Positions 56,189 to 64,000 of a DNA stretch of 64,000 nt are shown piece by piece. The position numbers were made by a program, and so were the translations under genes. The notes under the pieces are model-generated. The model saw only the letters and a list, made by a program, of their open reading frames with translations, was not told the origin of the DNA and did no database searches. Numbering within the stretch: the first letter of the stretch is position 1; each line of letters starts with the position of its first letter. Source of the stretch: Ilex aquifolium (taxonomy: Eukaryota > Streptophyta > Magnoliopsida > Aquifoliales > Aquifoliaceae); contig OX637394.1 in NCBI GenBank assembly GCA_951799425.1, forward strand, positions 16,735,001 to 16,799,000. The letters are read 5' to 3'.

Positions 56189-57303
56189 GAAAAATTTGGA
56201 GGATGGTTCTCCTATATAGACTTATTTGGACTTAAGTCCGTTAAGAAAATTTATTTGTTATGAAATCCGTTTTTTGTTAATTTTACCAGACTATCACTTT
56301 CCTTTAGAAATGAAGTAAAACTAAAAATTAAAAACTCTTAAATTTTAGGAGTTTGATTAACATTAAAAATTTTTCTCTCTCATATCTATTTATATCCATA
56401 TATAGGTTATGATTATATCTCTATCATATATATATATATAGTAAATAAAAAATAGTAACATTCAAATAAAAAAAAAAAATATCATTTAAACACAAAAAAT
56501 AATATCATTTAAACATAAAAAAATAGTAACATTTAAACATAAAAAAGAGTAACATTCAATATTAATATTTTAAAAAAAATAACAATAGTAACATGTTCAA
56601 CAAAAATAATAATATGCTTAACAAATACAATAATATACTTAACAAAAAAAAATAGCAATATAGAACATTGAACAAAATTGAAAATAAAAATAGTAGCATT
56701 CAAACCTATAACAAGAGGAAGAAGCCTCAAATTCTTCAGGATCCAAAAAAGTAACACTGAAAAACTAATAATATGCTTAATAAAAAATAGTAACATGAAA
56801 AAAAAATAGATAGATGTTAGTAAATTACGTTTTGAAATTGATGTTACTGAACTGATGTTACTATGCTAACATCAAATACTTGGCGTGCACTGTCCATGTT
56901 ACTTTTTCAAAATCTCGAGCTCGTACTCCAGCTTCAATCTTCATCCCTTTCAAATTAGCCTCAAATCTCGAAAGCCGATTATTTAAATGTACAATACACA
57001 AAATAATGACTAAGAATTTGAATTTGAAGTATTATGAAAAACTTATAATTGACAATTATCATCGTAAATCAAACATTCCTATATTCAATCATTGGCTTCC
57101 ATAAATAGCTCGTTGTAGATAATGTCTTCAACTTTCTATAACTGACCAAACTAAAATTGTTAAGGGTATTTTTAAGATTAAAAAAAAAAGTGAACTTAAC
57201 TCCTTACTAATAAGATTAAAAACGGACTTACCCCCAAATAAGTTTCCTTAACGGACTCAAGTCATTATAAGTCTATCTAGGAGGACTCAGCCCCAATTTT
57301 CAC
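56189..57303. mobile_element. MULE-like MITE, family member C
   Basis: Starts GAAAAATTTGGAGGATGG and ends CCCCAATTTTCAC. Perfect 9-bp duplications TAATAAATT flank it (56180-56188 and 57304-57312). It shares ends, subterminal GGACTTAAGTCCGTTAAG and interior AGTAACA repeats with 15483-16523 and 16558-17562, and its clean duplication defines the borders of the family. Confidence 0.9.
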
Positions 57304-57479
57304 TAATAAATTAAGCACGTTTGATAACCTAAAATTCATACTACTTAATATTTTAAGCACTTCTTGAAAATAGGCTAAAATTTTAAGTAACAAACTACAT
57401 ACTTATCATTTAATGCTGAAAATGTTAATCAGTAAAGATTTTATCAATTTCTCATAATGGACAAATATACCTTCACTAC

Positions 57480-58380
57480 CTTTGTGTCATTTTCACCACC
57501 ACCAACACTATCACCACCACCACCACCACCATTGTACCACCGCCACCACCACCATCGCCGCCACCATTATCACCACCACCACCATTGTGCCACCTTCACC
57601 ACCATCATCACCACCCCTATCGTTGTCGTTGTCGCCACCACTATTATTGTGCCACCGTCACCACCACCAGCACCACCACCACCATTGTTGCCACCACCAT
57701 CGTCACCACCACCACTACCATTATGTCACCGCTACCACCACCATTGTGGCACCGCTACCACCACCATTGTGGCACCGCTACCACCACCACCACCATTGTG
57801 CCACTGCCACCATTACTGCCATTGCCATTGCCACTACCACCATTGCCACCACCACTATCACCATCGCCATCACTGTCACTATCATTGTGTCGTCGCCACC
57901 ACCACCACCATCGATGCCGCCACTATTACCATTGTGCCATCGCCACTGTCACCACTATCATTGTCCCCACCACCACCTTTGCCGCCACCTCCTCCACCAC
58001 CATCACCACCACCACCATCGTCATCATCGTTGTGCCGCTATCTCCACCATTACCATTATGTCACCGCCACCACAACCATTGTGCCACCGCTACCACCACC
58101 AGCACTGTTATCGCCACTATCACCACTATTGTGCCACTGTCACCACCACTACCACTGTCATTGCCACTACCACCACCACCACCATCGTCACTATCATTGT
58201 GTCGCCGCCACCACCACCACAATGTTGCTGCCACCACCACCACCACCATCACCATCACTATCACCATCACCATCACCATCGCTGTCGCTACCATTACTAT
58301 TGTGTCATCGCCACCACCACCATTATGTCACCACCACTACAACCACCGTCGTTGCCACCACTACCACCACCATTGTGATG
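57480..58380. repeat. CCA-rich low-complexity array
   Basis: About 900 bp of CACCACCAC with CATTGTGCCACCG-like interruptions. All three plus-strand frames stay open for 285-320 codons because the composition excludes stops. It is the reverse complement in type of the TGG array at 32554-39375. Confidence 0.95.
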
Positions 58381-58385
58381 GTAGT

Positions 58386-59300
58386 GATAGGAATAAGGCA
58401 GTTGCAAAAAAATGGTTAAAAAGAAGGGCAAAATTAGAATAATAATAATTTTCAGACTTCAATTCCTTATATTTGTCAAACAGTTTGATTAAATTAAATA
58501 CTTAAATTTCAATTGATAACAAACAGTCTGCAAATTAAAAAATTCAGCATTTAACACTTAAAATTCAGCATTTTGTTTTCAGTATTCAGCTTTCAGTTTT
58601 ATCAAACACTACGGAAATATATATATATACTAGTCATTGCTCGTATTCAAATATACTATGTAAAATAGAAAAAAAAATTACACTTGAAAACAATGTATGA
58701 CAAAAACAATCACCAATTTATATAAATCTGTGTACACAATTTACATAATCAAAGTAATAAAAAGTAAAAATATTTATTTAAAAAAAATAACTCGCACCAC
58801 CATCCTTCATAAGAGAGACCTCTTTGAAAATATTTTTCGACACCTAAGGAAATACGAATAAGGCAGACTTATTTGCTCATTATTTAAAGACCCAACACTC
58901 CCCACACTCAATCCATTATGTCTCATTCTTTTTTCTAGTAAAAAAACTCAGACTCCATACCGCCTACAACAATCCAAAAGTTAAAGTTACATAACATAAA
59001 AAAATCACTCACTCACGCGATGAAAACCGTATTCGGAAAAAAAGAGAAATCGCACGATAAAACATTGAAAACATTCGAATATGTAGATTTGAAGCAGAAA
59101 CGAGTTAAAAAAAATGTATATGAGCAAAAAAAGGCAGAACATAAAACTAATTAACTTACACTATTAATCGACATACAAAAGAAAATGGAACTTGCTTGTT
59201 GTTTCGAGTAAACTTTTGTGTGTATGTGTTCTATTCTGTGAGGAGAATAACGTAGTATATTCGCTTAGTCAAATCGAGTAAGAAATGAATGAAAAAATAA
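58386..59300. other. AT-rich intergenic, no gene
   Basis: No conserved frame, RNA gene or complete transposon end seen. Confidence 0.4.
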
Positions 59301-59329
59301 GCTCTAAAGTGACCATCTTGGAATGTCAA

Positions 59330-60270
59330 AATAGAGGTCGTGCAATGTGGGATTTGACACTGATCTCACATTAGTTGAGGAAGAAATTCTACTTGGGCCT
59401 ATATATGCTAAGTTATCTCTACGAGTTGGGCCTCAAGGGGTACTACACTTTTATAAGCGGAACGAACACCTACATGCCTTCGGTTCGACTACACACGCGC
59501 GCCGCCCGCATGCCACGACCACGACCCGGCTGGAATCGGGTTTGGGTGTGGTTTAGACCTATCCTTATCTTTTTGGAGAAAATTTGTTTAACAAATTGGG
59601 CTCAAATTTCTTTATCCGGAAGTTAATTTCTGGTATCCATTGGATTTAAAATTCGCACTAATTTGAATTTTTGTTTCCCTCTAGTTCTGAATTTTGAGTC
59701 TGTTTCTGTTTATGAATGAGTAGTTATTTAATGGTGTCTTCTAGGCTGCATGTGTCTTCTGGGTTGCGTCTGTTAGCATGGTGGTTATCCAGAACAGTCC
59801 CTAGTTTGTCTATAAATAACCCAGATTCGTTACCAGTCTGCATAAGTTACATTACAAATTAAGGTAGTCATTAGCATTCAAAATTTTGGCATTAAGCACT
59901 CTGTATATTTGAGAGTACACATCGTAATTTCTGGTTTTCTGGATAATTGAATTGGAGTGCTATTTTCAATTGCGTGAAGATATTGTATCTTGGGAGACAG
60001 ATGTTTTGATTTTTATAAACGCCAAGTGTGGGGGTGAAATCTATCTTAAGGATATAGTGTCAAACACTAACCTTAATCTACATAAATTTCAATAACAGTT
60101 TCTGATCTGCAAATAAATCAGTTTATATATTTGTTTATTACAGATTTATGTGTTACTGTTTTGTTCTTACTTGTTACTATTTTATTCTAATTTTCATGCA
60201 ACAAATCCGATATTTCAATAACTAATTTTGCTATATTGGAAAACCACAAACAACATATATTAGATCCAAA
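59330..60270 (+). mobile_element. Possible LTR or LTR fragment
   Basis: The GC-rich ACGCGCGCCGCCCGCATGCC block after GTGGGATTTGACACTG, and a TATA box in CTATAAATAACCC at about 59813, resemble plant Copia LTRs. GTGTGGGGGTGAAATC follows. Neither borders nor a second LTR were found. Confidence 0.35.
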
Positions 60271-61525
60271 AATTAGTTCTTCAAATTAGGTTCTAATAGT
60301 ATTTCTCTTTTAACAACAATAGACTAAAATAATAACCTAATAATAAATAAAAAAAGACGATCCAATACACTGACTCTCGCCACTGTAAAGTCTGGATAAG
60401 TTTAGATTACACAGTATTAACCTGCATATGAGAGGATAGTTTTCCACTTGTACTCTTGCCACCCATATCACAATTAAGGAATCTTACATTTACAATTGTT
60501 TCGAGTATTTTCTAAATTGTAAGAATGTTGCAGTATAATTTCTTGATTCAATATATCCAAATTAACGATAGTAAGAGAGGGAGAGTGAAAAATATAGGGA
60601 ATGAAACAAAGAACTCTAAAATAATTTCTTGGACACATGGTGAGCGGTCCAACAAACTACATATTGAGAGTTAAAAAATTTAATCCAAATATATATGGAA
60701 CATTATTAAATAGATCAAAGTATATGAGAGCTTTTTGTGGGGACAAATTTAAAATATATTAAAACCTCTATCCAAATCATTAGGAGACTTTAATGTTATT
60801 TGATGATGCATAAAAGTGTTGATGCAAAATCAATCAATGGATGAAGTAAGAAGAGCTTAACACATGCAAACACAAATATTGGGTGGATTTGGTATAGGTG
60901 ACCTACTCCGCTGGGAAGGGCTACGGTGGCCGAAAAATCTTGTTGCTCAAGAGTGTAGTGTTTAAGTGTGTGTGATGCCCTCCATGTATAGGCAAGACTT
61001 ACAATTTATATGCAAGTGAAGTTGGCCCTAAAGGGCTCTGACGGAGGCACCATCCTCGTAACAGGAAGTGTGGTGATTTCGTGAAGCTCGCCCTATCCTT
61101 GTAACGGGCGAGGTGATAGTGGGGTGATTTCTTGAAATTCGCCCTATCTTGTAACGGGCAAGGTGATCTTGTGAGACTGTCAATGTGTCCCTAATGATTA
61201 CATCCTTACGGATTCCCTCTGGGATGGAGACTCCCACGTGCGCTGGTGACAAACTGGGTTTCTTAGGAAAGTGGGCTTTGGCTCAACTAAAATTCTAATT
61301 GGGCCTTTGTTGGTCAGCATCCGTGGTCTAGACCTAGTCTGCAATTTTGGGCCTGATCTGTAATTCTGGACTTGGTTTAGGTTGAGTCCGTCATTTGCCC
61401 CCCATGCCCAGAGTCCAATGGAACTTGGGGATAGGGCATCAGTAAAAATTCATGTGTATCTTTTTTAGTAGGCCGAGTATGGGCGAGAGAGTGCAAAAGG
61501 TGAGGAGCAAAGGGCGTTGGGGCTC
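60271..61525. other. Intergenic with a short tandem repeat
   Basis: 61060-61165 has the unit CTTGTAACGGGCrAGGTGAT with TCGCCCTATC about 2.5 times. GCCCCCCATGCCCAGAGTCC near 61398 is LTR-like. No gene. Confidence 0.4.
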
Positions 61526-61973
61526 CTAGGCGCTAGCGGCAATAGGCGCAGACACTGGTGTGCGGGCGAGTCTTGGGTGTTGGTGCGCAGGCGAGTCTTG
61601 GGCGTTGGTGCTTAGGCGAGGCTTGGGCGTTGGCGCTAGGGTGTGCGGCGAGGATGAAGGTGAAAAAGGGCGAGGGCGAGGACGTGCTGGCAAGGGAGCG
61701 CGTGCGAGGGCGTTGGCGTTGGGCGTGGCTGTTGGCTGCTGGCATTGGGCGCTGTGGCTGTTGGGTGCCTGGGCGTTTGGTTGTGGCTGCTGAAAATCAA
61801 CTAAAAATTTGTTGTTTTTGTTCTCCTCAGAATTCATAAAATCATGTGCAATTTTTTTCAAGTTTCTCATGTTGAAACCCTTCAAGAGGCTCCCTAACAT
61901 CACCATAAGTATATTCGATCTCCTCACTAGGTTCATTATTTTCTACTTTAATTTTTTGATCCAACAAAGTATT

Positions 61974-62387
61974 TTAAAACTCCACATGAACTATATTTTG
62001 ATATGAGACTTGAATCACAGAAGAACCATTATAACCTAAAAAAGTTTGTCTCACAGATTCGTCCTCATCATAATATGAAGGTGCAAATCTTTCTTTTAAC
62101 AAGCGTCTCATCTTTTGCCAAGAACAAACTTTAGATTTTTTTTGACTTGTACGTGATAATTTTACATGCTCCCACCACTGATAAGCCATGCCCTTCAATT
62201 TGTATGCCACTAAACCTACTTTTATCTCTTCAAGAATTTCATGATAATCAAAGAATTCCTCAACTTTGGCCAACCAATTTAAAAAGTCTTCTTTATGAAC
62301 GTAATCATCAAAACTTTTCATAAATAAATTTCTATAATCATAATCATGTCTTCGATGATATCTAGCATTGTCATAGCTATCAAACAT
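61974..62387 (-). pseudogene. Gypsy gag fragment (retrotransposon capsid domain)
   Basis: A 137-residue frame with YVHKEDFLNWLAKVEEFFDY, KVGLVAYKLKGMAYQWWEHV and SWQKMRRLLKERFAPSYYDE is the central part of plant Gypsy gag (Retrotrans_gag family). The frame ends after RQTFLGYNG. No zinc knuckle follows. Left of it (61526-61936) another frame is alanine/proline-rich low complexity from GGCG-type repeats. Confidence 0.85.
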
Positions 62388-62698
62388 ACCTGTACCATAC
62401 TCATCATCATCAACAGAAGCAGAATCATATATATGTTGTCATTTATGGAGAATAGGATTGAGATCTCGAATAGGTTGTACACGAGCCCTATCATTGTTGC
62501 AAACCCTATTCCAATATGGATCCTGGTTTGTTCCAAACGTCGATTGAGCAATCGGATCATGGAACTTATGATAGGTTTGCTAGGATGAACGTCGAGAACT
62601 AAAAAAGTTGGATCATGGAAGACCCCTTTCCACATAATCACAGTTATGAGGAAAGTTATCACCACTTCGCTTATTAGAAATAATGCCAGGTTAGTCAA

Positions 62699-62711
62699 GA
62701 CTCTGATACCA
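62699..62711 (-). other. Primer-binding site of the truncated Gypsy element
   Basis: The minus strand reads TGGTATCAGAGTC, initiator tRNA-Met type, two bases inside the LTR end TGCGTCA. Confidence 0.88.
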
Positions 62712-62713
62712 AT

Positions 62714-63075
62714 TGACGCAGCAGAACAAAAAAATACGAAGAACACTATGATTCTCAGTTTGTGGGACAAAGGTACTCTGAATCCACCAAGAAACTCCGA
62801 AAAATGTATCTTATTTAATAAAATTGCATAGACTCGTAATACATATGACAATTTACAGGAAAAACTAAAATCCTAAGTTTTTTAGAATGGAAACAAATCC
62901 TAATCTTAGGAAAATTTCTAAAAACAAATAAACACATGTCTAATTAATTAAGAAAATTAACATGATTTAGGCAACAAATAACTCTAGAATATTTCTAATT
63001 AAAATTTCACCCTAACAAAATAATAAAAATAGAAGACCAAAATAAAATATGAAAAATAGTAATTCTTGTTCTACA
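62714..63075 (-). repeat. Probable 5' LTR of the truncated Gypsy element
   Basis: On the minus strand it would start TGTAGAACAAGAATTACT and end CTGCTGCGTCA, 362 bp, with TG..CA termini. The inner border is fixed by the primer site; the outer one is inferred. Confidence 0.65.
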
Positions 63076-64000
63076 TCACTATGTAATATAATGATTGTGT
63101 AATTAATTTTTACTATGGCTATGGATTGTCAATTTTGGGGATGTTCCTACGGGAATAGGTAATGGTACTTGTATGTTCTTTTTAATTTCTTTGTTTTGTG
63201 TGCATTGATAAAATGTGTGTGAATAGGAGTATTGAATATTCATGTGGATTTTAGAGAAGAGCGAATGATTTTTGGGTATGAATTGCCATAACAAGTATTA
63301 TACCGAACATATTGCAAAAACTATAAACAAATGAAGTCATGAAATGGATGGTATTAGGGATAAACATGTATATTTGCTACATAAGAAGTGATAGAATATA
63401 TAGTTTTTTATGGAACCCACTATAATACATATTGCTCAAACAAATATGAGATGAAATTGCATAGCAATCCCCCAAACAAACACACCCATATAGTACTCGA
63501 ATTGAATTGGAGTTTAAGCGGAAGTTTTTATAATTTGAGTTCAACCCAAAATAACGTCTCAACACATCCAACCTTAGTCACATAATTTGGCTAAACCACC
63601 CACGCTTCGGCGTTCTGTGAGTGAATTCGCACTTTGAGAGCATTTTTTCTGTAAATTCACGCTCTTATTTTGCCAAATTTACGAATTTAATTTATCAATT
63701 CATAAATTCGCCCCCCACTTGTTTCTGTACTTACTCATTATTATTCAAATTCTTATTTTGCAGGTGCAAGTCCATGCGTATAGATATGTATTAAACTATA
63801 ATAATATTTATAATATATGAATGCCATTTTGGGACCTTATAACTAACACATATTTAAAAATTAAATAGTTTATCACATAGTAGTATGTGGAGATTAATAT
63901 TTCAAATTATATTTTATAATTTTTGTGAGTAAATACGTGTCGGTATGCATAATTTAACGCTCTCAAAACACTCTCACTCTACGTGATCTAGTATCCAATT
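63076..64000. other. AT-rich intergenic, no gene
   Basis: No conserved frame or transposon border recognised. Confidence 0.4.

Larger units (their letters stand above)
61526..63075 (-). mobile_element. Truncated Ty3/Gypsy retrotransposon: LTR, PBS and gag only
   Basis: From right to left on the minus strand come an LTR (62714-63075), a tRNA-iMet primer site (62699-62711), gag (61974-62387) and GC-rich low-complexity sequence. Protease, polymerase and the 3' LTR are absent, so the element is broken on the left within or after gag. Confidence 0.72.

Noticed and set aside
57457..58442. Three overlapping long open frames rich in His, Pro and Thr
   Set aside because: They exist only because the CCA-type composition excludes stop codons. 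No domain, start context or codon preference supports a gene.
61558..61839. Plus-strand Gly/Ala/Arg-rich frames
   Set aside because: Produced by GGGCG/TTGGGCG-type repeats next to gag; low complexity.
62318..62851. 177-codon hydrophobic minus frame
   Set aside because: It overlaps the Gypsy LTR, primer site and gag leader in another frame; a shadow and not a membrane protein gene.

Overview
The window looks like nuclear DNA of a flowering plant, most likely a eudicot. It is AT-rich, genes have GT-AG introns, and the recognisable families are plant ones: a ZIF-like MFS carrier, an ABI5-type bZIP factor, a berberine-bridge-enzyme-like flavoprotein, and fragments of SYP7 syntaxin, TPR and DUF620 genes. 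Plant-type Copia, Gypsy, Helitron, hAT, MULE and Tourist-like elements fill most of the rest. I cannot name the species. All calls come from reading the sequence; no database search was run.

Layout. (1) 1-11.7 kb: a ZIFL carrier gene on the minus strand, nine exons visible and running off the left edge. Intron 5 holds a dead 7.03-kb Copia element with exact 5-bp target duplications, and that element holds a Gypsy-type solo LTR. (2) 12-19.6 kb: a nest of DNA transposons. A 5.3-kb hAT with a decayed transposase carries three MULE-like MITEs; beside it are a tandemly duplicated end, a small hAT and a foldback element. (3) 22.7-27.6 kb: an apparently intact ABI5/AREB3-type bZIP gene on the minus strand, with a 3-kb last intron. 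(4) 28.9-32.2 kb: a MULE-like element and a Tourist-like MITE. (5) 32.5-39.4 kb: one TGG-rich low-complexity array broken by a ~1.9-kb solo LTR and by a 3.7-kb element arranged LTR-internal-LTR-internal-LTR. (6) 40.5-42.2 kb: an intact intronless BBE-like gene with a TATA box. (7) 44.3-54.1 kb: a composite Helitron-related block. It has a good Helitron 3' end, a helicase tail, an RPA-like gene and host gene fragments (SYP7 syntaxin, TPR protein). A Pack-hAT carrying a DUF620 exon sits inside the TPR fragment. The block is bracketed by a 143-bp direct repeat whose left copy stops exactly at the Helitron terminus. (8) 54.7-55.4 kb: a hAT element containing two thirds of a 5S rRNA gene. (9) 56.2-58.4 kb: another MULE-like MITE and a 900-bp CCA-rich array. 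(10) 59-63.1 kb: LTR-like sequence and a truncated Gypsy element with gag, PBS and one LTR.

Only three loci look like functional host genes (ZIFL, bZIP, BBE-like). They share no obvious pathway and are separated by transposons. The main interest is transposon biology: gene-fragment capture by two different classes of DNA element in one block, nested insertions with readable target duplications, and a palindrome array directly upstream of an LTR TATA box.
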